Shown one piece after another: positions 1 through 7,156 of a stretch of DNA of 17,876 nucleotides. Each line of letters opens with the position of its first letter. Position 1 is the stretch's first letter. The stretch spans positions 1 to 17,876 of the forward strand of contig JAPPJA010000007.1 of NCBI GenBank assembly GCA_028874675.1, read 5' to 3'. The stretch is from Chloroflexota bacterium (lineage in GTDB: Bacteria > Chloroflexota > Dehalococcoidia > Lucifugimonadales > UBA3495). The notes below the pieces were generated by a model. That model searched no databases and was not told where the DNA came from. It saw only the letters and a list, made by a program, of their open reading frames with translations. The translations under genes and the position numbers were made by a program.

Positions 1-43
1 TATCCTGTCCATCCACGTTTGAATTGCCCAGGTGGAAGCGAAT

Positions 44-1030
44 CTAGGCGGGAATCCAGGTTATGGACGAAATCTCGCTGAACTCGCGCCACAGCTTCTC
101 CCACGAGTCGCCCCCGTCGTCGCTGCGATACATGTAACCGTACCTGCTGCCCGCCAGGACCACCTTGGGGTCGAAGGGCTGGATGTTCACCACCCACATG
201 GCCGTATTGGGGTCCACCGGCAGCGAGAGCTGCTCCCAGGTCTTGCCCGTATCCCTTGACCGCATGATGGCTCCCACCCTGCCGGGCGTGGTATCGCCCA
301 CGGTTACAAACACCGTCTGGGGGTCGTCGGGCTGCACCTTGACGCCCCGGGGGTAGCCGTAGGGGAAGTTCTGCTTGACGTTCAGCGCGGTCCAGTTATC
401 GCCATCCTGGCTGGTATAGACGTCGTCGTTGACCAGCACCACCACCGTCTTGGGCGGCCCTCCGGCCACGGCCACGTTGTGGATGTCCAGGTTCGGGATC
501 GAACCGTGGTTGACCTTCTCCCAGCTGTCGCCCCCGTTGGTGCTGCGCCGGACGCCGTCCACCTCGAAGCCCACCCAGATGTCCTGCCGGTCCTGGGGGT
601 CAATGGCAATACCCGTGACGCGGGGAATGCCCACCGCCGGGCAGGTCTCCGCCACTTCCACCGGCCTCTTTTCCCACGTCTTGCCGCCGTCGCTGGACCG
701 GAAAATTGTAGCGGGGTCGGGAGTGCCCGTGCCCGCATACATGGTCTGGGGGTCCGATTCATCAATGGCAACCGCCCAGACGCAGTACTCGCTCAGGGGT
801 GAGTCCACCAGTTTCCACGTCATTCCGGCGTCCTCGCTGCGATAAAGCCCCTTGTCGGTACCGCTGAACAGCACTTCGGGTTGCCCCGGATGGTTGACCA
901 CGCAGCGCACCAGCGCGTCGGAATGCAGTCCCTGGTTAATGCCTACCCGCTGCCAGCTTTCACCGCCGTCGCCGCTGCGGATAATTCCCTGGCCCACGGT
1001 GCCCACCAGCATTGTCATCTTGTCTGCCAT
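44..1030 (-). CDS. Asp-box (BNR) seven-bladed beta-propeller protein
   Basis: This 328-residue protein carries seven Asp boxes (S-x-D-x-G-x-[TS]-W type) at about residues 19-26, 65-72, 112-119, 163-170, 207-213, 258-265 and 303-310. They are spaced about 40-50 residues apart, which fits one per blade of a seven-bladed propeller of the sialidase/VPS10/photosynthesis-stability-factor-like fold. There is no signal peptide or membrane segment, so a cytoplasmic location is likely. Asp boxes are structural turns and do not identify a substrate; I see no sialidase catalytic set, so the function is unknown. An in-frame ATG exists upstream at 1096, but the start at 1030 is preferred because AGGAGG lies 7 nt before it and homology-like sequence begins there. 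The gene stands alone, 109 nt downstream of the MetE-like gene and in the same direction. Confidence 0.85.
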   Translation of the reverse strand: MADKMTMLVGTVGQGIIRSGDGGESWQRVGINQGLHSDALVRCVVNHPGQPEVLFSGTDKGLYRSEDAGMTWKLVDSPLSEYCVWAVAIDESDPQTMYAGTGTPDPATIFRSSDGGKTWEKRPVEVAETCPAVGIPRVTGIAIDPQDRQDIWVGFEVDGVRRSTNGGDSWEKVNHGSIPNLDIHNVAVAGGPPKTVVVLVNDDVYTSQDGDNWTALNVKQNFPYGYPRGVKVQPDDPQTVFVTVGDTTPGRVGAIMRSRDTGKTWEQLSLPVDPNTAMWVVNIQPFDPKVVLAGSRYGYMYRSDDGGDSWEKLWREFSEISSITWIPA

Positions 1031-1037
1031 TGCCTCG

Positions 1038-1043
1038 CCTCCT
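1038..1043 (-). promoter_or_regulatory. Shine-Dalgarno AGGAGG that fixes the propeller gene start
   Basis: On the minus strand a perfect AGGAGG is followed by 7 nt and then ATG at 1030. This supports the internal start over the upstream in-frame ATG at 1096, which would add 22 residues of no recognisable character. Confidence 0.7.
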
Positions 1044-1139
1044 GGTCTGTCTTTGGAGTCCGGAAAGGATCCTGTTGTTCGTGGCTCATCGTGCATTTGG
1101 CCGTATCATACTACCGGCGGCCGGCGAGCGCTACAGGCG

Positions 1140-2288
1140 TTAGTCCCAAAGCTGCTCCGAGGCCATCCTCGCCCCTTCCACCAGCGACGCCAGTTTCATC
1201 CATACAATCTTGGAATCCACCTGCAGGCGGCCGGCGAAAGTGCCGAACCCGCAGTCCACACCGGCAATCACGCTCTCCCGCCCCACAACTCCCGCATAGC
1301 GAACAATGCGGTCGCACACCACCTCCGGGTGTTCCACAAAGTTGGAGGTGGAATCAATAACCCCCGGGATAATCACTTTGCCTTCGGGGAGCTTCAAGGA
1401 GTCCCGCCACACCTTCCACTCGTGCTCGTGGCGGGGGTTGGCCCCGGGAAAGGCCACGGCGCAGGGTTTGGCCTTCAGGACAATGTCAATGACGTCAATG
1501 ATGGGCACGTCGGTGTGGTGGGGGCCCAGGGTACTGCCCCAGCAGATGTGCATCCGCATCCGGTCGGCTGGTATATCCGCCACCGAGTAGTTCAACGCCT
1601 CCACGTGCATCTCGGCTACCGCCCTAAACTCCTCCAGGGTCAGGTGAGAGAAAAGCTGGTGACGCCCCAGCGCCAGGTCCGGACAGTCCAGTTGCAGCAG
1701 GAAGCCAGCTTCGTGAATGGCGTTGTACTGCCGCTTCATCGCATCGGCCAGGGCGTAGATGTAGGCCTCGTCCGAGGGATAATAGTCGTTGTGCAGGAAG
1801 CGGGAAATCTGCCCGGGCGACGGAGAGGTCATGAATACCTCCTCTGCCCCTGCTCCCGAGGAAGCTGCGCGCAGGTTCTCGATGTCCGTCTCCACCGCGG
1901 GCCAGTCCATCCAGTCTATGGGTCCTACGCACTTGGGCCGCACCTGGAAAGGCGACGCGAAGGGTTTCAGCAGTTCCGCCAGTTCCGGAAACTCCTCGTC
2001 GCTGGTCATGCCTCCCAGGGGAACGTTCTCTCCCTCGTATCCGGTTAGCCTGTCTTTCACATAGACAGTGTAGTCCACCCGTCCCTGTTCGCCGTCGTTC
2101 ACCACGTCCAGTCCCGTCTCCACCTGCTGGTTGTACACGTCTCTGACCGCAGCGCGGATCGAATCGTCCAGTTGCGTGCGTTCCGACAGGCGCGCCTGCT
2201 GTTCCTCCACCAGCAGACCCAGCATCCCCGGTGGACGCGGCAGGCTTCCAGTGTGGGTGGTCAGAATCCGGTCGGTGCTTTGCTTCAT
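1140..2288 (-). CDS. Cobalamin-independent methionine synthase (MetE C-terminal domain) family methyltransferase
   Basis: The 382-residue protein matches the catalytic (C-terminal) half of cobalamin-independent methionine synthase, COG0620 type. The family opening THTGSLPRP is at residues 11-19. The zinc site is recognisable: H247 and C249 in MHICWG, a Glu in the PRHEHEW segment near residues 286-291, and C346 in GVDCGFGT. At about half the length of classical MetE it lacks the N-terminal barrel, so the methyl donor need not be methyl-tetrahydrofolate; short archaeal and environmental homologues may use other donors or act on other thiols. The ATG at 2288 was chosen because AAGGGGG lies about 9 nt upstream and the conserved N-terminus follows; the longer frame to 2411 adds an unrelated 41 residues. 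metF lies in the same window but not adjacent. I am sure of the family but not of the exact reaction. Confidence 0.85.
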   Translation of the reverse strand: MKQSTDRILTTHTGSLPRPPGMLGLLVEEQQARLSERTQLDDSIRAAVRDVYNQQVETGLDVVNDGEQGRVDYTVYVKDRLTGYEGENVPLGGMTSDEEFPELAELLKPFASPFQVRPKCVGPIDWMDWPAVETDIENLRAASSGAGAEEVFMTSPSPGQISRFLHNDYYPSDEAYIYALADAMKRQYNAIHEAGFLLQLDCPDLALGRHQLFSHLTLEEFRAVAEMHVEALNYSVADIPADRMRMHICWGSTLGPHHTDVPIIDVIDIVLKAKPCAVAFPGANPRHEHEWKVWRDSLKLPEGKVIIPGVIDSTSNFVEHPEVVCDRIVRYAGVVGRESVIAGVDCGFGTFAGRLQVDSKIVWMKLASLVEGARMASEQLWD

Positions 2289-2440
2289 GATTGCGCCCCC
2301 TTTTAGTCTGCACGAGATGCATGTTGAAGTACGAAAAGACAGCTTAAAACCGCTGGGAATGCGGCCTTCCTCCCTATCAAGGAAAGCGCACCAATCATAC
2401 GGCATGGGCATAGGTAAGGGAAGAAGCGGAGGCAGAACGT
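2289..2440. other. Gene-free leader between the MetE-like gene and the MITE-like element
   Basis: The longest frame of the MetE-like gene continues into this stretch, but the residues look unrelated to the family. It probably holds that gene's promoter and 5' leader. A TATGAT hexamer on the minus strand (2394-2399) could be a -10 box, but no convincing -35 sequence accompanies it. The stretch ends with the left copy of the 9-bp direct repeat. Confidence 0.3.
2432..2440. repeat. Left 9-bp direct repeat (candidate target-site duplication)
   Basis: GCAGAACGT directly abuts the left terminal inverted repeat and is identical to 2654-2662. The match ends at both sides (neighbouring bases differ), which fits a target duplication exactly nine bases long. 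Confidence 0.65.
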
Positions 2441-2477
2441 AACTGTTCAGAGTTGGGGTGTCACCCTCACCCCCCGG

Positions 2478-2500
2478 CCCCTCTCCCTGAGGGAGAGGGG
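2478..2500. repeat. CCCTCTCCC palindrome in the left arm
   Basis: CCCCTCTCCCT is followed almost at once by AGGGAGAGGGG, giving a near-perfect GC-rich hairpin on either strand. It forms the inner part of the left arm of the MITE-like element and is matched by the palindrome at 2591-2613. Confidence 0.75.
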
Positions 2501-2590
2501 AGAAATATTTCCCCCACGAGAGGCGGGGCCGGATGAGTTACCAATTACAAAGGCAATTGACTGGGACGAATCCACCGTCACAGATGATCA

Positions 2591-2613
2591 CCCCTCTCCC
2601 TATGGGAGAGGGG
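2591..2613. repeat. CCCTCTCCC palindrome in the right arm
   Basis: CCCCTCTCCC, loop TAT, then GGGAGAGGGG: a perfect 10-bp stem. A second purine-rich stretch (GCAGGGGGAGAGGGC) follows, and is the reverse complement of the C-rich stretch preceding the palindrome in the left arm. This shows the two copies are in opposite orientation. Confidence 0.75.
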
Positions 2614-2653
2614 CAGGGGGAGAGGGCATTCCCCTCAGCTCTGAACTGTTTCA

Positions 2654-2662
2654 GCAGAACGT
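2654..2662. repeat. Right 9-bp direct repeat (candidate target-site duplication)
   Basis: GCAGAACGT directly follows the right terminal inverted repeat and is identical to 2432-2440. Together the two copies bound the MITE-like element. Confidence 0.65.
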
Positions 2663-2690
2663 CAGGTTGCCGGTTCCGGTGGTGCTACAG

Positions 2691-2722
2691 GTAGGGGCGG
2701 GTTTGAAACCCGTCCTGGCTAC
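2691..2722. repeat. GGGCGGGTTTGAAACCCG dispersed-type hairpin
   Basis: CGGGTTT-G-AAACCCG (2698-2712) is a perfect 7-bp stem with a one-base centre, extended on both sides by imperfect pairing (GTAGGGG against TCCTGGCTA). The GTAGGGGCGGGTTT form resembles a repeat seen scattered in many environmental genomes. It lies about 28 nt beyond the right direct repeat of the MITE-like element. From here to the next gene (2861) I see nothing else. Confidence 0.5.
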
Positions 2723-2861
2723 ATATCGACCTTTCTCCCTGCGCGATGGCACCTGGAATGGACACTTCCGCACGGGACGTGACCGCTCCAATTCCAGTGG
2801 TCATGGAACCCCTGCCGCGAGAAGCCGAATGCCGCCAAGGACCCTGCGGAAGCAGCTGCCG

Positions 2862-3785
2862 CTAGGTCTCCGCGGAAAAAGCCATAGGGTCTTCCAGGAA
2901 TTCCACGTTATCCAATGCGGAACGGGCCGCCTCTTCCAGGGAGGCGTCGCCCTCCTCGATACACCGCACCAGCGCCCGCTTGGCAAGGGAGCCACCGATC
3001 TTGCCCAGGGCATTTAGGGTGGCTATCTGCACCTGGTAGTCCTCGTCCTCCAGCAGGTCCAGCAAGTAAGGCACCACGTCCTCTTCACCCAGGTCGCCGC
3101 AGGCGTTGGCCGTCTCGTACCGCAGGGCGGGCTCCCGGTTGTCCAGCTCCCGGATGAGTGTAGGCAGCCAGCTCACTTCTCCCGTCCGGCCCATGGCGAA
3201 TATGGCGCTGGCCTTCAGGTCCTGGTCGTCGCTCTGGTACGCCCAGCACACATAATCCCGGATGTCCGGAGTGTTGAAGGGCGCCACCGCCTCCAGGCTG
3301 CGGCGGCGGACGTCCAGGTTTTCCTCCGAGTCCTGCAGCACTTCCATAAGCGTGGTGTGAATGCTGCTGGCGTCCCGGGACAGCAGCTGCCCCTCCTGCG
3401 CCAGGACAGAAAATTTGCCCAGCGCCGAAGCTGCCGCCGACCTCACCGCCGGACCCCTGCGGGACGTCAGGACCTGCATCAGCCCGGGCAGCACCGAGCG
3501 GTCCTCGTACTCCCAGAGACCGTCAATGGCCTTTTCCTGCATCCACTCGTCCTCGTCCTTGAGGCACATCTTGTAAATGGTGCAGAAATCCAATTCCGGA
3601 CTGTCCTCGGCCAGTTCAACCAGGGTTACCAGTATTTCCCTTTTGCGCTCCAGGGACAGGGAAAACCACGCCCGGGCGAAGATACCCAGCTCGGAGGGTG
3701 ACAGGTCGGAAAGCTCGATAAAGTCGGAATTGCCCAGGGGGATGGCTGGATCGGAAAGGTTTTCGAGGAATTGTTCCAGGGACAT
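2862..3785 (-). CDS. HEAT-repeat protein
   Basis: The 307-residue protein consists largely of helical repeats of HEAT/PBS-lyase type. Examples are AAASALGKF near residue 120, KASAIFAMGRTGE near 193, RYETANACGDLGEEDVVPYLLDLLEDED near 225 and QIATLNALGKIGG near 254. The N-terminal 70 residues are acidic and leucine-rich without clear repeats. Such solenoids are protein-protein scaffolds; some act as phycobilin lyases, but no pigment genes are nearby, so no substrate should be inferred. There is no signal peptide or membrane helix. The ATG at 3785 has a GAGGGGG Shine-Dalgarno a few bases upstream. The gene stands alone, with about 350 nt of empty sequence upstream and the MITE-containing gap downstream. 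Confidence 0.8.
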   Translation of the reverse strand: MSLEQFLENLSDPAIPLGNSDFIELSDLSPSELGIFARAWFSLSLERKREILVTLVELAEDSPELDFCTIYKMCLKDEDEWMQEKAIDGLWEYEDRSVLPGLMQVLTSRRGPAVRSAAASALGKFSVLAQEGQLLSRDASSIHTTLMEVLQDSEENLDVRRRSLEAVAPFNTPDIRDYVCWAYQSDDQDLKASAIFAMGRTGEVSWLPTLIRELDNREPALRYETANACGDLGEEDVVPYLLDLLEDEDYQVQIATLNALGKIGGSLAKRALVRCIEEGDASLEEAARSALDNVEFLEDPMAFSAET

Positions 3786-4136
3786 GACACCCCCTCACAT
3801 CACGCAGTCTTGCGCAGCTGTGCCTGCTGGCCGGCCACCTTCAATTAGACAGTATTCCGTATCTGAGGATGTTTTTAGAGTATAACATAACGTTTCCCTT
3901 CAACAGCCGTAGCGGGGACGAGTTTCAGGCATTTTGCGGGCTGACGTTAAGCGTGGCTGCCTTCCCGGGTGAAGCACTTCCTCCGCGACGCTTCCAGGCC
4001 ATCTCTGGAGAACTAAGCCGACCCAAAATAATTTCGCAAAGCTTGGAAGCCACCGCCCCAGCGAAGGCAATATTGGCAACTGATGGGTGACACTGCGGGC
4101 TGCGGGCTACCAGCAATCCGGTACCGGTGAAGCGCC
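3786..4136. other. 351-nt gene-free region between nnr and the HEAT gene
   Basis: Short frames exist on both strands but none has a family signature, a Shine-Dalgarno sequence or a codon pattern like its neighbours. I see the putative HEAT-gene promoter, a tandem TGCGGGC pair near 4094-4107 and a 10-bp palindrome CCGGTACCGG at 4118-4127 just beyond the nnr stop. The palindrome has no T-run and is not a convincing terminator. Confidence 0.5.
3879..3887 (-). promoter_or_regulatory. Possible extended -10 promoter of the HEAT gene
   Basis: The minus strand reads TGTTATACT, one mismatch from the extended -10 consensus TGnTATAAT. A TTGAAG lies upstream, but only 13 nt away, too close for a normal -35 box. 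Initiation here would give a leader of roughly 85 nt before the ATG at 3785. The call is inferred from motif and position only. Confidence 0.3.
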
Positions 4137-5747
4137 CTATTCAGGTGACAGTTGCCTGACTGCACGGGGCAGCGCTTCCGCCACCTCGGAGGCCAGCAGG
4201 CCGGTGAAGCCCCGTTCCCTCGTTATCAACTCCGCCGCCAGTCCGTGCAGGTAAACGCCGCAGCTGGCAGCGTCGAAGGGGTCCATACCCTGGGCCAGCA
4301 GGCTGCCGATAACCCCGGTTAGTACGTCCCCCGTGCCACCCGAGGCCAGCCCGGGGTTGGCGAATGGAGCCAGCCGCACCCTTCCCTCCCCCTTATCGCC
4401 CCTGGCTGGTGACAGTGCGGGCTCCGCCACAGCCGTAAATGCTCCTTTGAGGACCACTACCGTTTGCCACCGGGCCGCCCATTCCCGCGCCGTATTCACC
4501 CGGTCCCGCTGCACCTCCGCTGTGGTCAGGCCCGTCAGGGTGGCCATCTCCCCTGGATGGGGAGTAAGCGCCATCGGACCTGGACTTCGCTGCCACCAGT
4601 CTTGACATTGGGACAGGCTGTTCAACCCATCGGCATCCACCAGCACGGGCGGGTCCGGCTTTCTCCCCGTCAGCAGCAGACTCTCCACGAACCTGCAGAC
4701 ATTCTCCGACTGACCAAGCCCGCTGCCCACGGCCATGGCATCGAAACGGGGCATAATTTCTGATATAGCGTTGGCTGCGTCCGGGTGGACACGCCCGTCC
4801 CCGTCCTCCGGCAGTGGCAGGTGGATGGTCTCCGTCAAATGAGACGCCGCCAGGGGATAGACGCTCCGGGGCGTAGCCAGGGTTACCAGCCCGGCTCCCG
4901 ACCGGTGCGCCGCCCGCGCTGCCAGGCAGGCCGCACCCACGTAGTTTCGCGAACCCGCCACCACCAGCAGGTGACCGTATGTGCCCTTATGGGAATCCAG
5001 GGGCCGAGGCGGCAGCCGACTGCCCACCCACTCCGGTGTGAGCAGTTCCAGGGTTATTTCGTCCTGGCCCACACCATCAGGCAGCCCGATACCCAGCGTT
5101 TCCAGTTCCCCCACCCGTTCCGCGCCCGGAAACGCCAGAAGTCCTGCCTTGGGAAATCCCAGGGCAATGGTGGCATCCATAACCGGCGTAGCATCATCAA
5201 CCGCGCCCGTATCCGCATCCAGTCCGGTAGGCAGGTCCAGCGCCAGCATCAGGGGCACCCGATTGCCCTCCTTAAGTGACGATACGCAAACCAGCGCCTC
5301 CCTAACCAGTCCCTCCAGGGGCCGCGAACGCCCGGTACCCAGGATTGCGTCAATAACCAGCTCGCAGCGGGAAAGTATGCTCTCATACCGTCCCATATCC
5401 CCGTCCTGGAAGAGATCCAGGATTGCTACCCCGTACTCCCTGGCCGCCACGAGTTTAAGGTCCACGTCCGGACGCCGGGTCAGCAGGCAGGCGGTTACCT
5501 CGGCCCCCCATATTCTCAGGTGACAGGCTGCCACCAGTCCGTCGGCCCCGTTGTTGCCCGGCCCCACCAGAATGACCGCCCGCGTGCCGGCCACCCTTCC
5601 CAGCCGACGGCGGGCATACTCGGCCACCGCCAGGCCGGCGTTTTCCATCAGGGTGTCGGTGCTGACGCCTTGCCGCTCCGACTCCTGTTCCAGGGCAGTC
5701 ATCTGGGCTGCGGTTACAACCTTGAGGTTGGCGGGCAAGGTGGTCAC
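4137..5747 (-). CDS. nnr: Bifunctional NAD(P)H-hydrate epimerase / ADP-dependent NAD(P)H-hydrate dehydratase
   Basis: This 536-residue enzyme repairs damaged NADHX and NADPHX. The N-terminal YjeF_N epimerase domain (about 1-235) carries GPGNNGADGL at 62-71 and the acidic VIDAILGTG at 131-139. The C-terminal ribokinase-like dehydratase domain (about 240-536) carries HKGTYGHLLVVAGS at 253-266, DADGLN at 371-376, TPHPGEM at 395-401 and the nucleotide/substrate loop NPGLASGGTGDVLTG at 464-478. The length is normal for the fused form. The start codon is GTG at 5747 and overlaps the acpS stop by 4 nt (GTGA), implying translational coupling; acpS-nnr adjacency is common in bacteria. A short hydrophilic insert (about residues 444-456, LSPARGDKGEG) interrupts the dehydratase just before the glycine-rich loop and may be repeat-derived. 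Confidence 0.93.
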   Translation of the reverse strand: MTTLPANLKVVTAAQMTALEQESERQGVSTDTLMENAGLAVAEYARRRLGRVAGTRAVILVGPGNNGADGLVAACHLRIWGAEVTACLLTRRPDVDLKLVAAREYGVAILDLFQDGDMGRYESILSRCELVIDAILGTGRSRPLEGLVREALVCVSSLKEGNRVPLMLALDLPTGLDADTGAVDDATPVMDATIALGFPKAGLLAFPGAERVGELETLGIGLPDGVGQDEITLELLTPEWVGSRLPPRPLDSHKGTYGHLLVVAGSRNYVGAACLAARAAHRSGAGLVTLATPRSVYPLAASHLTETIHLPLPEDGDGRVHPDAANAISEIMPRFDAMAVGSGLGQSENVCRFVESLLLTGRKPDPPVLVDADGLNSLSQCQDWWQRSPGPMALTPHPGEMATLTGLTTAEVQRDRVNTAREWAARWQTVVVLKGAFTAVAEPALSPARGDKGEGRVRLAPFANPGLASGGTGDVLTGVIGSLLAQGMDPFDAASCGVYLHGLAAELITRERGFTGLLASEVAEALPRAVRQLSPE

Positions 5748-6199
5748 CGCTGAGCGGCTTCCCCACCGGAGAGAGGAGAAGCTTGCCCGCTGTCAGGAAG
5801 CTTGGTGGAGTCGGAACTCGGGGAGGGGGCGCACTGGGTCACCACAAAGGCCACGGCGTACTCGCGGGAATGGGACATGCTCAGGGAAATTTCCTGGACG
5901 CCCAGCCTTTCGGCCCTGGCCCTGGCCCGACCATGCAGCCGGATTGAGGGGGCCCCGCTGGGAGCCCGAATAACCTCGATGTCCTTCCAGGCCACGCCCC
6001 GGACACCAGTACCCAGGGCCTTCATGGTGGCCTCCTTGGCAGCAAAGCGTCCCGCCAGGTTCGGGGGCCGTTCCCGGCAGTACTCAATCTCCCCCGGCGT
6101 GTAGATACGGCGAAGAAAGCGCTGACCGTACTGCTCCAGCACCCTGGCGATGCGGGGAATCTCGATGATATCTACGCCGGTGGTCAGGTTGCTTGTCAT
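5744..6199 (-). CDS. acpS: Holo-[acyl-carrier-protein] synthase
   Basis: AcpS transfers 4'-phosphopantetheine from CoA to the serine of acyl carrier protein. Family signatures are GVDIIEI with the metal-binding D10, GRFAAKEA with E56, and the closing SMSHSREYAVAFVV at 107-120. The core ends at about residue 122; the remaining 30 residues are a low-complexity tail rich in Ser, Pro and Gly that most AcpS proteins (about 120-130 residues) lack. The tail runs up to and over the nnr start, so it may reflect loss of the original stop codon. The ATG at 6199 has a modest AAGGG Shine-Dalgarno. The gene lies 54 nt after metF and overlaps nnr by 4 nt. Confidence 0.93.
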   Translation of the reverse strand: MTSNLTTGVDIIEIPRIARVLEQYGQRFLRRIYTPGEIEYCRERPPNLAGRFAAKEATMKALGTGVRGVAWKDIEVIRAPSGAPSIRLHGRARARAERLGVQEISLSMSHSREYAVAFVVTQCAPSPSSDSTKLPDSGQASPLSGGEAAQR

Positions 6200-6218
6200 G
6201 CGATTGCCCTTATCTTTG

Positions 6219-6235
6219 CCCCTTTCTTGAAGGGG
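6219..6235. repeat. Small hairpin between metF and acpS
   Basis: CCCCTT, loop TCTTG, AAGGGG forms a 6-bp stem in the 54-nt gap. No T-run follows on the minus strand, so it is more likely a leader structure for acpS or a fragment of a C-rich dispersed repeat than a terminator. Confidence 0.3.
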
Positions 6236-6253
6236 AGGGCAAAGAGGGGGAAC

Positions 6254-7141
6254 TCAGTTCTGGTCCGCCGCGACGTGGCCGGGCAAATTCAGGTTGGACA
6301 GGATCCGCGACACCGAATAGCTGCGATTCAGAACGTAGAAGTGAATACCCGGGACACCGTTTTCCCAGAGTTCTTCCACCTGTCTCGAGGCATACTCCAC
6401 GCCCAGGTCCCGCACCGCATTGTCGTCTTCCGAGTAGTCTTCCAGCTTCCTGTCCAGGTCCGATGGGATGGTCGCCCCACAGAGAGACGTGAACCGCCGT
6501 ATCTGGGCCGTGTTGAGGATCGGCAGCACCCCTGGGATGATGGGTACGTCTATTCCTGCCTGGTGCGCCCGGTCCATAAAGTCAAAGAAGTAGCTGTTGT
6601 CGTAGAAGAGCTGGGTGATCAGGAAGTCGGCCCCCCGGTCCACCTTCTCCCTGGCGTAGTGGATGTCCGAGTCCAGGTCCGGCGACTCGGTATGCCCCTC
6701 GGGATAGCAGGCGGCGGCCAGGCCAAAATCGAAGTTGGCCCGTATGTGGTCGATAAGCTCGGTGGCATGCCCGAACCCGCCGTCCACCGGCACAAAGTTC
6801 TCCTGGCCCTGGGGCGGGTCCCCGCGCAGGGCAATGACATTCTCCACGCCGGCCTCGTTCAGCCGTTCCAGGACGCCGTGCACTTCCTCGCGGGTCTGGG
6901 CCACGCAGGTCAGGTGGGCCATAACCTCCAGGTCCGTCTCCTGCTTCACCTGCATGGTAATGCGCTCGGTAAAGGCGCGGGTGGACCCACCGGCGCCGTA
7001 GGTAACGGAAATAAAGTCCGGGTTGAAAGACCCAACCCGGTCAATGGCGCGAAAAACCGCCGGTATGCCGTCCTCTTCCCGTGGCGGAAAGAACTCGCAG
7101 GAAACGGTACGTTTTTGTTGGAGGATTTCTTTGATTTTCAT
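6254..7141 (-). CDS. metF: 5,10-methylenetetrahydrofolate reductase
   Basis: MetF is the flavoenzyme that reduces 5,10-methylene-THF to 5-methyl-THF, the methyl donor for methionine synthesis. At 295 residues it has normal length for the bacterial single-domain TIM-barrel form. It carries the catalytic Glu in SCEFFPP (E16), the FAD/folate segment ALRGDPP with D108, ACYPEGH at 144-150, TQLFYD at 176-181, and the closing PGIHFYVLNRS at 264-274. No C-terminal regulatory domain is present. The ATG at 7141 has AAGGA about 10 nt upstream. It lies 15 nt downstream of the HEPN-like gene and 54 nt upstream of acpS, so it is almost certainly cotranscribed with them. A MetE-core protein is encoded about 4 kb further downstream. 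Confidence 0.95.
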   Translation of the reverse strand: MKIKEILQQKRTVSCEFFPPREEDGIPAVFRAIDRVGSFNPDFISVTYGAGGSTRAFTERITMQVKQETDLEVMAHLTCVAQTREEVHGVLERLNEAGVENVIALRGDPPQGQENFVPVDGGFGHATELIDHIRANFDFGLAAACYPEGHTESPDLDSDIHYAREKVDRGADFLITQLFYDNSYFFDFMDRAHQAGIDVPIIPGVLPILNTAQIRRFTSLCGATIPSDLDRKLEDYSEDDNAVRDLGVEYASRQVEELWENGVPGIHFYVLNRSYSVSRILSNLNLPGHVAADQN

Positions 7142-7156
7142 GGGTGGGTGGTCCTT

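Larger units (their letters stand above)
2441..2653. mobile_element. MITE-like non-coding element with long terminal inverted repeats
   Basis: The left end (2441-2500) and the reverse complement of the right end (2591-2653) align over about 60 nt. They share GTTCAGAG near the tips, a C-rich CCCTC stretch, and then the palindrome CCCCTCTCCC...GGGAGAGGGG. The two arms enclose about 90 nt of unrelated sequence (2501-2590) with no reading frame. The element is flanked on both sides by the same 9 bases, GCAGAACGT, as expected of a target-site duplication. It encodes no transposase, so it would depend on one supplied elsewhere. CCCTCTCC palindromes are common dispersed repeats in environmental bacteria; here the whole inverted structure can be delimited. 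Confidence 0.7.

Noticed and set aside
852..2048. Long plus-strand open frame (398 codons) opposite the MetE-like gene
   Set aside because: It is antisense to a gene with clear family motifs. High-GC coding DNA commonly leaves the opposite strand open, and the translation has no family features.
3869..4116. Small open frames on both strands in the nnr-HEAT gap
   Set aside because: They overlap each other in opposite directions and have no convincing Shine-Dalgarno or family signature.
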